Below are positions 8,647 to 18,040 of a DNA stretch of 64,000 bases, one piece after another. The notes below the pieces were generated by a model. The model did no database searches. It saw nothing but the letters and a program-made list of their open reading frames with translations, and was not told the origin of the DNA. The position numbers and the translations under genes are program-made. Within the stretch, counting starts at the first letter, position 1. Each line of letters opens with the position of its first letter. The stretch is from Methanobacterium sp. SMA-27. GTDB taxonomy: Archaea > Methanobacteriota > Methanobacteria > Methanobacteriales > Methanobacteriaceae. The stretch covers positions 1,674,001-1,738,000 of the forward strand of contig NZ_JQLY01000001.1 in the NCBI RefSeq assembly GCF_000744455.1, written 5' to 3'.

Positions 8647-8979
8647 ATGAAAAATGAAAATTTAAATATTGAAAGTTTAGAGATGAAAGAAAGTTATCTA
8701 GATGCTTATGAGAGAGAAATAGGAGAATTAAAATGGAAATATGATGAACTATCTAAATCTTACAAGGAACTCATTAGTAAACATGCCAAAGCTAACAAGA
8801 GACTCCGGTTCGAGGATGAAAGAATCAAAACACTTGAGGTTAATAAAGATAAGCTAACGAATAAACTTGAAGAGCTTAATGGAATACACAAGACTCTCGT
8901 AAAGAAATATAGACTTGAAATAAAAAAAAACAAAATTCTTAGAGATAAGCTAAATCTTCTGAAACTAATATTATCTTAG
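8647..8979 (+). CDS. Coiled-coil protein, 110 residues
   Basis: Start preceded by AAGGAGAAGA. Almost the whole chain is one charged coiled coil (residues 15-105, e.g. YEREIGELKWKYDELSKSYK and LEELNGIHKTLVKKYRLEIK). No membrane segment or enzyme motif. Similar proteins in plasmids and proviruses serve as structural or segregation factors, but nothing here decides. Together with the gene at 6949 it forms the coding part of the gene-poor half of the island. Confidence 0.65.
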   Translation: MKNENLNIESLEMKESYLDAYEREIGELKWKYDELSKSYKELISKHAKANKRLRFEDERIKTLEVNKDKLTNKLEELNGIHKTLVKKYRLEIKKNKILRDKLNLLKLILS

Positions 8980-9764
8980 ACCCGTTTAAATTCGCCTAAG
9001 GCAGTGCAAGGATGAAAACAGAGATTAAACCAAAATCACATTTAATCCTAATATAACAAAAAAAGAAGAGAATATGGGATTCTGTGAATAACAGGACAAG
9101 TACAAAACAAAAAATCAAAAACAATACCAAAATATCAAAAGATTGAATAAATTAAATCCATAAATTTTGATTATTGGAAAACTTGTATACTAAAAAAAAG
9201 AATATTTGATGAAATTGTTGGAATACAATTCATTATAGTAAAAATATGAATAATAATAAATAAATAATATATTTTTTATTATTTATTAAAAGATAATGTT
9301 CTATTATATTCTTTTTTTAAATTGATTATTTAGATATAATCTCAATATTATGAGTGTTTAATTATTTTATACTTAATTTATATAATCTGATAAAATAGTA
9401 GTTTATCTTGTCGTAATATTCAAATTTAACGAATTAGAGTAGTATGTATAAGAACAATAGAAGCTTAAATCCCATTTACAGTTAATTTCTGTTAGGAACT
9501 TATCTTACTCGTTAAATATTTTGAACTTAAAAATGTGAAATAATCGTAGAAAATTCATTCACTACAATCCACGAGTCCCCGTATAATAATTTTTCAAAAA
9601 AAACTTATATAATACGCATATTCATTAATACAATACAGTATAATAGATCTACTCTATCCACATTCTTAATGTTCCCATTAAACTTTATAAGCACTTTAGC
9701 TATGATTATGGAATTACTCACTAATGATTATCAATAGAAATTTAATTACAGATTTCTATTCAAA
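8980..9764. other. Gene-free AT-rich stretch
   Basis: No supported ORF. Contains an AT-rich imperfect palindrome at about 9250-9290 and the second copy (9521-9543) of the GAACTTAAAAA motif found at 8080. It separates the plus-strand small genes from the convergent minus-strand pair. Confidence 0.5.
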
Positions 9765-11390
9765 TCATTGATGATTTAAAAATTTCCGTGCGATATCGTG
9801 CTTTTCTGCAATTTGATTCACTGCTTCAGAGTTTATAGTTGGTTTTGAATAATTTCTTAATGCCAACTCGGCTGCCGATAACAATATAAGCCCCATAATT
9901 AAATCACTAGCTTCTTCAGGCATACTCTCAAATCCCCAGAAGTTTATTGGGTAACCATTAGCTAAAACATTAATTTTGTTTCCTTTCAAATCTATGAAAG
10001 ATTTACCAATTACATCAATACCATTCATTAAAGGTTCTTGTTCTTTTGATCGTCTACTTAACTCTTCAATGTCAATTTCATACAGTTCTGATGATGCACT
10101 AACTAAATAAGTATTATGAGATAAATTAGGAATTACATTTGAATCTATTGATTCATTTCCTGAAGCTCCTATCACAAAGTTTTTATTTAGGACTGCATCT
10201 CTGGGAGAATTAGATAAGGTAAATCCGTTTTGATGTGCCCATAAACGGTTATTATCTGATGGTTCGTATATAGTAACATTTGATCCATTACTTCGAAGTC
10301 TATTGGCTAATTCTTTCCCAATTGCACCACATCCAAATAACGCAATATCTTTTCCTCGTAAAGATATTTGAGGAAGTAATTTTTTTACGTTATTTACTAC
10401 AGCTTCTGATATATATTTGGGCTCAAATTCATTTTTTAAATCGCTAGTAGCAACCGAAATAACTGGAAATTTTAATTTTACTTTTTCATCATTTCTAATA
10501 CCTCTGGTAGTTTGTTCTACTGCCCCAATTACATTATTAATTAATTTAGGGAATTCATTGTGAATTAATGGGACAATAAAACCACCATCTTCAATAATCA
10601 AAATTTCCCCAATATGCTCTGGTGGACTTTCAGCAAGTTGTTTAAGATAATACTTTATATTAGAACGAGGTTTCACAATAGCACCTTTTTTCTCCAACCA
10701 ATTCCCAATAGCTTCTCTTTGAGGATATGGATACTCTTTGTAAAAGAAATAACTATTTTTTAAATCCAATCCTAAACTCTCACAAGCACTTACAAAAGGG
10801 ATAAGATCTTTTAGAAAATGTAAAACAAAAAATACACGTTTACCCCCAAATGGTTTTGATTTTTCCCATTCAGGTTCTCTTGAAAAATAATACATTAGAG
10901 GCGTATTTTCAAAAGGATTTTGAATAAATTCCGGAGGTAATTTTTGATTAAATTTCATCGAAGGACGTTCAGTTTCAGATTCATTTTTAGATTTAGATTT
11001 GTCTTCTTCGTTCATTATAATTTTTCCAGGATTTAGTCTATATGCTTCAATTTCTTTTGGAGAACTTTTTATTAGGTCTTTGTCGCAATAAGAACATTCA
11101 ATTATTTCTTCATTATCTATAGCCTTTTCATAATCGTTAAAATCATTTAGTGTTTCACAATATGGGCATTTTATATACTTTTGTTTGTAAAGTAATTGAT
11201 ATTCATCTTCACATAACAGTTCAAAAATACCAGATACTTGACTTTCTCTTTCATTAATTTTTTTAGCGATTATTTTTGAGTTTAAATTGGCTGAGGGACT
11301 TATTGTATGTAGTTTAGTATCTATTTGTTCAATGACTTTTCTCAAGTCAGGATGTTTATATGCTAAGTTCTCGCACTCTTGATAATACAT
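9765..11390 (-). CDS. Zinc-ribbon / S-adenosylhomocysteine hydrolase-like NAD-binding protein
   Basis: 541 residues. Residues 75-102 hold a zinc ribbon (CPYC and CSYC, 20 residues apart). From about 180 on it follows the SAHH fold: EDGGFIVPLIH (267-277), GAVEQTTRG (289-297, compare SEETTTG in SAHH), PVISVATSDLKNEFEPKY (309-326), and a Rossmann NAD site GKDIALFGCGAIGKELANRL (346-365). The NGYPINFWG and MPEEASDLIMG region near the C-terminus takes the place of the SAHH GHP segment. The SAHH catalytic residues are only partly kept, so it may bind NAD or an adenosine-like ligand rather than hydrolyse SAH. The gene starts inside the end of the SAP-domain gene (35-base overlap), so the two are translated together and probably act together. 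It sits in an accessory island, so a defence or DNA-modification role is possible but is inference. Confidence 0.75.
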   Translation of the reverse strand: MYYQECENLAYKHPDLRKVIEQIDTKLHTISPSANLNSKIIAKKINERESQVSGIFELLCEDEYQLLYKQKYIKCPYCETLNDFNDYEKAIDNEEIIECSYCDKDLIKSSPKEIEAYRLNPGKIIMNEEDKSKSKNESETERPSMKFNQKLPPEFIQNPFENTPLMYYFSREPEWEKSKPFGGKRVFFVLHFLKDLIPFVSACESLGLDLKNSYFFYKEYPYPQREAIGNWLEKKGAIVKPRSNIKYYLKQLAESPPEHIGEILIIEDGGFIVPLIHNEFPKLINNVIGAVEQTTRGIRNDEKVKLKFPVISVATSDLKNEFEPKYISEAVVNNVKKLLPQISLRGKDIALFGCGAIGKELANRLRSNGSNVTIYEPSDNNRLWAHQNGFTLSNSPRDAVLNKNFVIGASGNESIDSNVIPNLSHNTYLVSASSELYEIDIEELSRRSKEQEPLMNGIDVIGKSFIDLKGNKINVLANGYPINFWGFESMPEEASDLIMGLILLSAAELALRNYSKPTINSEAVNQIAEKHDIARKFLNHQ

Positions 11391-12444
11391 ATTCTAAGTC
11401 CTCCGCTTTATTTGGTGTTTTAAAGTTAATTCTACTTTCGTCACCTAATAAGACAGTATGAACTTCATTTTCTAAGACATTGCCAATGATTGGGTTTTCA
11501 TCATATGCAAGCCAATAAAAATTTCCCATATATCCTATCCCCTCATCTCGAATAGTGCTCATTGCATTATCGAATATGACTTCTCCTATCACTGATTCTT
11601 TACTTGTAGCACTTCTACCAGAAAATCTTCTTCCTTCTTCGCTTATATAATCAAAATTATGAGATCTGGCTTCAGGAGTTCCATTCTCTTCTAATATATG
11701 TAATTTTTCTATAACTTGACTTAAATCAACTTTTTCAAAAATATTTAAATCAAAAAAGATTTCAACAAGTTCTTTAAATTCTCTTTCTACCTGATCATAT
11801 TCATAACCACTTGGTAATTGTAAAACTTGTAGTTTGGCATTATTAGACACTAAATCCCAACTAAAAATAATCATTCCACGACTATCTAGATTTAAATGTG
11901 CTCTTAAATCAACTGATTTACCATCGTGAGTTTTCTTTTCGTCTAGCTCTTCCGTTCGTTGTGAATATTCTATATATTTTAAAGCATATAGTTCAAGTTT
12001 TTCATTGGGGATATATTTTATAGATTTGAGGGATAATGTTTCTGGAGGAACAATAGGTAACGATGCGTCTAGAAATTTATCTAGTTCATTATTTGTTATG
12101 AATTCGTTAAAATAATGTACATTTTTCCATTCGGAAACTACACGTTCTGGGCCTTTGTAGAGAAAAATATGTTGTTTTCCATTAGGTTCGGATTTATTAA
12201 CAAAACTAATTAGATCATAATAATTTATTGTACCAATTTCTAGGTTTTCTAGTATACGTTTGCGAATTTCATCTTTTTTTCCAGATGTAGGGAGTTCATG
12301 CGTTTTAAGAAATATTTTTATAAAATCTTTTCTTAGATCCATAAAATATTGGATAATTTTTTCGCATTCTTCTTCAGTATACTCTAACCCAGTTAAAAGC
12401 TCTTCTAATTTTTTTTCATCTAAAACCATATTAATCCACTTCAT
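11356..12444 (-). CDS. SAP-domain protein, partner of the SAHH-like gene
   Basis: 362 residues. Residues 40-70 match a SAP domain (FLKTHELPTSGKKDEIRKRI), a helix-extended-loop-helix that binds AT-rich DNA. The rest (about 90-360) is mixed alpha/beta with no family I recognise; possible landmarks are VDLRAHLNLDSRGMIIFSWD and GRRFSGRSATSKES. The in-frame alternative start at 12429 (MVLDEKKLEEL) has no better ribosome site. It overlaps the next gene by 35 bases. DNA binding by SAP with a nucleotide/NAD-binding partner could make a DNA-sensing pair. Confidence 0.7.
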   Translation of the reverse strand: MKWINMVLDEKKLEELLTGLEYTEEECEKIIQYFMDLRKDFIKIFLKTHELPTSGKKDEIRKRILENLEIGTINYYDLISFVNKSEPNGKQHIFLYKGPERVVSEWKNVHYFNEFITNNELDKFLDASLPIVPPETLSLKSIKYIPNEKLELYALKYIEYSQRTEELDEKKTHDGKSVDLRAHLNLDSRGMIIFSWDLVSNNAKLQVLQLPSGYEYDQVEREFKELVEIFFDLNIFEKVDLSQVIEKLHILEENGTPEARSHNFDYISEEGRRFSGRSATSKESVIGEVIFDNAMSTIRDEGIGYMGNFYWLAYDENPIIGNVLENEVHTVLLGDESRINFKTPNKAEDLEYVLSRVRELSI

Positions 12445-13352
12445 CTTAGAAAGATAATCAGATCTTAAATTTTTATATGAAGTGTTTTACATTATAAGCT
12501 TTACTATACACTCAAAAATGATACTCTGTGAGAAATGAATTATTATATTCGATTTTAGGGGTTTTTTTATAGCACATTTTCTGTTATTAACATAATTGAA
12601 AAATATTTTTAACAATAATGAGACACTATCATTATTAATCTTGGGGTATTATACAAAGGACTGGAAGTTCGTTGATACAATAGAAGAGCTTAGAAAGTTT
12701 TAGACAATGCACTTGTTATATTTCAAACAAATTAGTAACCTGCAAAAAACACTTAAAATATCTTTATAGAAAATTAAATTTACTTCGATATATGATGCAA
12801 TGTTCACCATATTCAACAATTACATCATAACAAAGCACCCGCAAGAACGGACAAAATAATAGATTCCATATACTGGTGAATCTTAAATTTAATACTAATC
12901 CTGAGTTATATAATATATATAATACATTTGTGTAATAAGAGGTTCAGTTTGTTCCGTGAATATGTTTATTTTGCCTAGTACGCGATAATCATGATTATAA
13001 GTTTTTTTTCTAAGTTTAATCCTATTTAGGAGATATAGATATTTTATTATGCGTAAAGATCATATTAATTACTGAAACTGATAAAATGTAGCTATCTGTG
13101 TATTTTCACACATTCACTACTTCATGATTTGGTGTTAGTGAAATAAAAATCTTCATTTGTTCTCTAAGATAACTATGGATATTAGATAAAATCGTCCGTA
13201 TTATGTTCAAAAATAATATCGTTGTTATTCAAAGCATTTAAATGTATTTATAAGGAATACAAGCTATTAGATACCTTAAATTTTATAAATGATTAATTTA
13301 ATAATAAATTTGTAGTAATAAAATAGATGTTTATGGATATGGGGATTTGGAA
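12445..13352. other. 900-bp gene-free stretch
   Basis: Holds the putative recombination site at 12781-12810. A 20-codon frame at 12641-12703 (TTG start, ending KDWKFVDTIEELRKF) looks like the tail of a lost protein. No intact gene is visible on either strand. Confidence 0.5.
12781..12810 (+). other. Second putative recombination site, direct orientation to 4651
   Basis: TACTTCGATA, 10-base spacer TATGATGCAA, TGTTCACCAT. It matches the site at 4651 in 19 of 20 arm positions, but the spacer is different. If these are the ends of an integrated element, it would span about 8.1 kb and carry the recombinase, the coiled-coil genes and the SAP/SAHH pair. Confidence 0.4.
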
Positions 13353-15059
13353 ATGCCAAGTAAAAAAATTTCTAAACAAAATGTTGATGATATCTGCAAA
13401 AAATACCAAGAAGGCACTCCAACAGGTGAATTAGCTAGTAAATATAAAGTATCAACTTCAACAATCAGATATCATTTAAATAAGAAAGGTATTGTAACTC
13501 CACAGAAATACAAGTTTTCTTTAGAAGAAGAAAAACAGATTTGCAACGAATATATATATGGAAAAGGATCTCCTTACATAGCAAAAAGATACAAAACTAA
13601 TGATATAACAATATTAAAGATATTAAAAAGGAATAATATCAATCTAAGAGACGGGATGAGGAAGATTTCTCTTTCAGATGAGCGAATCATTTGCAATGAC
13701 CATATTAAAGGGAAAAAAATAAACGATTTAGCTGGAAATTTTAATGTCACTCAACAAACAATTCGTAGAATATTAAAAAAAAATAATGTTAAATTAAACC
13801 CGCAAACAAAGTTTAATCGGAAGGAAGAAGATCAAATCTGCAAAGAATACGAAGAAGGTATTAGTGCTAAATTTCTTGGAAAGAAGTATAATGTACACCA
13901 ACAGACAATTGGGAAAATACTAAATAGAAATGGGATAATTTTAACTAAAAGAATCATTACTCCAGAAATAGAAAGACACATCTGCAAAGAATACCAAAAA
14001 GGCACTCCAACAGGTGAATTAGCTAGTAATTGTGAGGTATCAAGAAAAACTATCCTCAAATATCTAAAAAAAAATAATATAAAATTAAACCCTAAATCAA
14101 AAAAGGTATATCCACACCTTTCAGTTGAAGAAGAAGAAAATATATGTAATGATTATTTAGATGGTCTAAGCAGTGTTAAAATTGCAAATATGTATAGAAG
14201 AAATCCCAATACTATTATTAAAGTACTTAGACGAAATAATATCGAAATTAAATCAAGTGGAAGAGTTCAAAAAGTAAATACTGATAATCAAACAACCATA
14301 TGTAAAAAATATAAATTAGGAGCAACTACGTATGATTTGGCTGACGAATTTGATGTTTCACCAGTGACCATTCATACAATTTTAAAAATACATAAAATAG
14401 AAATCAGGAAACGTGGGGAACATTCAATTATTTTTTCTAAATTAGATATAAAACAAATATGTAATGCCTATGATGAAGGATCAACCTCACTTGAACTAGG
14501 GGAAAAATATAATTGTAGCCCATCAAGTATAATCAACGTATTACAGGAAAACAGTATTAAAATCCGTGACTCAACCATTTTCAATGTTAAAGAAGAAAAA
14601 AGTATCTGTACTGAATATAAAAGAGGATTAAATATTAAAGAAGTTGCAAAAAAATATAATTGCCATGTTTTAACAATTTATGGTATCCTAAATAAATATG
14701 AGGTTGAAAGGAGAGCCAATAAAGGCGAAAATCATTCCAATTGGAAGGGAGGAATCTCATTTGCACCTTATTGTCCTAAATTTAACGAAGAATTTAGAGA
14801 AAGAGTCAGAAACTTTTGGAATCGTCAGTGCGGAATTTGTGAATTCCCCGAGAAAGATGGTCTAAGAAGATTAAGTGTCCATCATGTAAACTATGAAAAA
14901 ATGGTCTGCTGTGATAATACTCCTCCATTATTTATCCCATTGTGCCCATCATGTCATTCAAAAACTAATAATCACCGTATTACGTGGGAAAACTATCTAA
15001 CGAGCTACATTATGACATGGTTTGACGGTAATAGTTACCTACCATCACAGGATGATTAA
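13353..15059 (+). CDS. HNH nuclease with nine tandem helix-turn-helix repeats
   Basis: About 568 residues. Nine HTH units of about 47-50 residues fill positions 1-455. Each has the pattern I-C-x-x-Y-x-x-G-x-x-x-x-x-L-A-x-x-Y-x-V-S-x-x-T-I-x-x-I-L-K-x-x-x-I. A linker GENHSNWKGGISFAPYCP follows, then an HNH/zinc-finger nuclease domain: CGIC, LSVHHVNYEK with the catalytic-type HH, then CPSCHSKTNNHR. The linker and HNH part resemble those of homing-type HNH nucleases in archaeal elements; nine HTH units would read a long DNA target. Start chosen at the ATG at 13353, 8 bases after GGGG; a TTG at 13347 is in frame. Stands alone between convergent minus genes. Confidence 0.85.
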   Translation: MPSKKISKQNVDDICKKYQEGTPTGELASKYKVSTSTIRYHLNKKGIVTPQKYKFSLEEEKQICNEYIYGKGSPYIAKRYKTNDITILKILKRNNINLRDGMRKISLSDERIICNDHIKGKKINDLAGNFNVTQQTIRRILKKNNVKLNPQTKFNRKEEDQICKEYEEGISAKFLGKKYNVHQQTIGKILNRNGIILTKRIITPEIERHICKEYQKGTPTGELASNCEVSRKTILKYLKKNNIKLNPKSKKVYPHLSVEEEENICNDYLDGLSSVKIANMYRRNPNTIIKVLRRNNIEIKSSGRVQKVNTDNQTTICKKYKLGATTYDLADEFDVSPVTIHTILKIHKIEIRKRGEHSIIFSKLDIKQICNAYDEGSTSLELGEKYNCSPSSIINVLQENSIKIRDSTIFNVKEEKSICTEYKRGLNIKEVAKKYNCHVLTIYGILNKYEVERRANKGENHSNWKGGISFAPYCPKFNEEFRERVRNFWNRQCGICEFPEKDGLRRLSVHHVNYEKMVCCDNTPPLFIPLCPSCHSKTNNHRITWENYLTSYIMTWFDGNSYLPSQDD

Positions 15060-15153
15060 CTTAAATTAGGAATTAGAAATTATTTTGATCTTTAACTTTA
15101 GAACTCCTACTTTTGGAACAATATTTCCATTCTTCATAAATTTACCGGAATTA

Positions 15154-16329
15154 TTATATTGGTTCCCATTCTCCATTATCATTATAGTTAGGAGATGATG
15201 GATATCCACAAGCATTCCAAAGAGAATCGAAAATTGGCTTCAGTAATTTTACGATTTCATCATCATAATCTTCTATTATAGTTTCTGGTAATAATAAGAC
15301 ATCTCTATCAATAAGATGATGAATTCTTCTTCTTTCATCCCTGTACTCATTATCGTTAGTAGCCATTGTGTACCCTTTAACACCAACTAAAGATATAAAA
15401 ATAAATACAGGAGTTTCTACATTTAAATCATTTAAAATTACTAAATAATTTATTATAGCATTAATTAATTCTTTTTCATAAATACCCTTTGGCATAACTT
15501 TACCATCATGCGGAGAATAAGTTAATTCTACGTCAACCGACTCGATTATTCCATTTCTGAATAATTGAACATAGTTTGAGGGATAGGTTTGATTGTAACC
15601 TATTTTTCCATCTAAATTATACCTTATATCACTTGCACTATTATTAATTAATTTTAACTTATCCCGATTTACACTATTTATATCATAATTCTGACTTGGA
15701 TTAAAAGCTTTAATAGGAATGATGTGAACAATTGTTTTTCCTTGATCATTTAAAGGAATTGGGGCATCATTAGTATAAACTTTTGACAATCTATCCTCTC
15801 TGAATGTTTTAATATTATCTATGAGTGTTTCAGATAAACTAAAAGCATTACGAAGCTCTTCAATGTCAAATTGATATTTACCATTTGAATTTCTAGAATA
15901 GAAACTATAATCTTTCATTAATACCCTATGAGGACTTCTCCAGCTGTTTGGAACTCTAATTATAAGTGCTGATTTTGAATTTAAGAGTTGAACTTCATGA
16001 AGATCTACATGAACTCTAGGTTCTGTTCCATCTCTTAATAATCCTTCGATTTTGCCTTTTAAAATGTCTAAGATATCCTTTTCTATTCCTTCAATTGCAG
16101 TTGGAATTCCTTCATCTTCAATAATGCCAACAATAATGTCTCCACCACTTGCATTTGCAAAAGAAGATACATCTGCTAGAAACTCCTTCCGATCCTCTCT
16201 ACTTCCAAGATTCAATTCTTCTTTATATTCAATAGTTTTATTTTCCAACACTTCATTTTCTTTTAAAGACTCCAAATCTACTTCAGTTATTTGATCCAAC
16301 TTTTTTCCTATCGTAAGACCAACCCCCAT
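15154..16329 (-). CDS. AlbA_2 (Schlafen-like AAA_4) domain protein
   Basis: 391 residues. The N-terminal 165 residues match the AlbA_2/Schlafen-AAA_4 fold: ENKTIEYKEEL, then DVSSFANASGGDIIVGI (the family hallmark FANAxGGxIxxGI), and a basic RVPNSWRSPHRVL strand with FYSRNSNGKYQFDIEELRNA at the end of the domain. The C-terminal 220 residues are not recognised. Proteins with this domain bind nucleic acid and often sit in defence islands or act as regulators; the role here is inferred. It faces the HNH gene (94-bp gap) and marks the right side of the island. Confidence 0.75.
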   Translation of the reverse strand: MGVGLTIGKKLDQITEVDLESLKENEVLENKTIEYKEELNLGSREDRKEFLADVSSFANASGGDIIVGIIEDEGIPTAIEGIEKDILDILKGKIEGLLRDGTEPRVHVDLHEVQLLNSKSALIIRVPNSWRSPHRVLMKDYSFYSRNSNGKYQFDIEELRNAFSLSETLIDNIKTFREDRLSKVYTNDAPIPLNDQGKTIVHIIPIKAFNPSQNYDINSVNRDKLKLINNSASDIRYNLDGKIGYNQTYPSNYVQLFRNGIIESVDVELTYSPHDGKVMPKGIYEKELINAIINYLVILNDLNVETPVFIFISLVGVKGYTMATNDNEYRDERRRIHHLIDRDVLLLPETIIEDYDDEIVKLLKPIFDSLWNACGYPSSPNYNDNGEWEPI

Positions 16330-16700
16330 AGTAGTATCTATATTATATGTTTAAACAAATCGGATATATAAAAATTAAAATTATATATTTTGATAACGAG
16401 AATTATCATATTTTTTTTAGATATTTATTGATTATTAAATTATTCAAACTAACTTATCATTAGTATTACAAAATATGTAGTATAGTTTTTTAAAGATCAC
16501 TATCTTGCCTAAAAAGTCTTCTTTAACGAATTGAAACCAAATATTTATTTATTTTTAGTTTGAACATTACAAATAAAACTTCGTTAAACAATTCTATAAC
16601 GAAGTACAATTTATTCATGAAGATAGATGGAATTTATTAAGATAAAATTTCTCAATAGTAATCAAATTAAAAGTTTTAAAAAATCTGTATTTTAGATAAT
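16330..16700. other. Gene-free stretch with loxP-like site
   Basis: No ORF supported. The notable feature is the inverted repeat at 16578-16605. The long repeat R2 begins downstream at about 16710. Confidence 0.5.
16578..16605. repeat. loxP-like site: 9-bp perfect inverted arms, 10-bp spacer
   Basis: ACTTCGTTA, spacer AACAATTCTA, TAACGAAGT. The arm is the same as the left arm of the sites at 4651, 12781, 17.7 kb and 22.3 kb, and the 10-base spacer length is also the same. This arm-spacer-arm plan is what tyrosine recombinases use. It would fit a crossover site or the right border of the island. Inferred. Confidence 0.5.
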
Positions 16701-16709
16701 TATATAGTA

Positions 16710-16945
16710 AAAAAGGATTCTCAAGGGATTAGCTGTCAATGATAGATTAAATTCAATTAACAGGACGAAAATACTACATGTTATTATAATCGTTTAATTT
16801 ACTGATAGTCACCTTTAAAATACTGAATGGTTCAAAATTTAACTAATTAATAGTATAATTAGATATGTATCAAGGATACCTTTTAGGCCCATCTATAAAT
16901 GTTTGAATTTCTGTATATTCTAAATTGAGATTAGTTAATGTTTGT
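16710..16945. repeat. Long intergenic repeat R2, copy 1
   Basis: Shares with the other copies, in order: GATTAAATT, a TTTAATTTACTGATAG stretch, and the core ATTAGATATGTATCAAGGAT at 16858-16877. The CTTTTAGG...CATCTATAAATGTTTGAAT segment follows, then TTGAGATTAGTTAATGTTT. It lies just after the 3' end of a minus-strand gene, as do the other copies. Confidence 0.75.
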
Positions 16946-16999
16946 CTTCTGGTATAACTAACTATAATATAAAAAAAGGATGGAAAAATTATTTTTCGT

Positions 17000-17539
17000 T
17001 TATTTTTTTTCTGAATATGCTCTATCTGCAAAATATGCTCCTATTACTACTAGAACAATTGCCCAAAAATTGTTATATAGTCCTGCTAAAATACTTGCTT
17101 GAGTACTTACATTTCCAGTGGATACAGTACCATTAACTAGGGTACCTACGGTATTATTAACTAATGTGACTGTGGTGCCATTAACTAAGTTAACTACGGT
17201 ACCACCAGATATATTAACTAAATATCCACTTGAAGATGCAGTAATAGTTTGATTTAGTGGAATTATATCATTTCCATAGGCTAAAGTAAAAAAATATACG
17301 GAAATTACTGAGATAGTTATTGCCTTTCTAAACTCTCCCTCACGTAAATCATTCTTTTCTGTGAAAAAAAATGTTCCGGTGAGTACAGATAAAAAAGTTC
17401 CTAATCCTACAATCCCTAGACTCTTTAAAGGATCTGGTTGAATAATAGCATAAACAATACTACCAACTATTCCAAAAATTATAGTTATACTTCCTAAAAT
17501 ATACTTATATTTTTTATACCACTCCTTGCTTGGTAACAA
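17000..17539 (-). CDS. Small membrane protein with Thr/Asn/Val repeats
   Basis: 179 residues. Three hydrophobic segments near 12-32, 40-60 and 72-90 and one at the C-terminus (157-172), followed by a short charged tail. Between them, residues 95-140 are a low-complexity stretch with the unit GTxVxLVN (GTVVNLVNGTTVTLVN, then GTLVNGTVSTG), probably extracellular and rich in N-glycosylation sequons. No family recognised. Sandwiched between R2 copies 1 and 2, so it may have moved or been duplicated with them. Confidence 0.6.
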   Translation of the reverse strand: MLPSKEWYKKYKYILGSITIIFGIVGSIVYAIIQPDPLKSLGIVGLGTFLSVLTGTFFFTEKNDLREGEFRKAITISVISVYFFTLAYGNDIIPLNQTITASSSGYLVNISGGTVVNLVNGTTVTLVNNTVGTLVNGTVSTGNVSTQASILAGLYNNFWAIVLVVIGAYFADRAYSEKK

Positions 17540-17635
17540 AATAATACCCCATATCTAGTAAGTAATAACTAACATATAATATTTACTATTACACGCAGGG
17601 ATATCATGGAGTCTGGTAACAAAAAACATTTAAGT

Positions 17636-18040
17636 TGAGTAGTATTGTGTAATTATTATGTATAATTACTACAATTACTCTTTTAGAAAGGTATTTATAT
17701 TAGAATTTAATATAAAGTAATATAGTGACCCTATGGTCGCGAAACATCGCTATAACGAACTTCATTTTTCAGGTAAGAATAATTAACTTAATTTCAAACT
17801 CTAAAAATTCTGATTGAAATCAATTAAAAGTTAAAATAGTGAGATTTTAAATGATTAAGTGTTTAGAAAGGATTCTGGTGTGGAGTACCTCTCAAAACTA
17901 GATTAAATTTCTATCAATAGTACGATAATTCCATATGTTAAACAATACCATTTAATTTACTGATAGCTACCATTCAAATAGTGAATCTCCAAGATTTTAA
18001 CACAATAACAATCTGATTAGATATGCATCAAGGATACCTT
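17636..18040. repeat. Long intergenic repeat R2, copy 2
   Basis: Aligns with copy 3 over most of its length: GTATAATTA, AGTAATATAGTGACCCTATG, the arm TATAACGAAC, TTTAATTTACTGATAG, and the core ATTAGATATGCATCAAGGAT at 18016-18035. Copy 2 lacks the part after the core: the kinase fragment at 18028 starts there instead. Contains one recombination-like site (17731-17760, minus orientation). Confidence 0.75.

Noticed and set aside
12641..12703. 20-codon frame ending KDWKFVDTIEELRKF
   Set aside because: Looks like a protein tail (perhaps a transposase remnant), but too short and without a start context to call.
4651..12810. Simple integration target duplication (attL/attR) for the recombinase
   Set aside because: The 10-base spacer differs between the two sites. 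A single crossover would leave an identical core, so a plain attL/attR pair is not shown; kept only as putative recombination sites.
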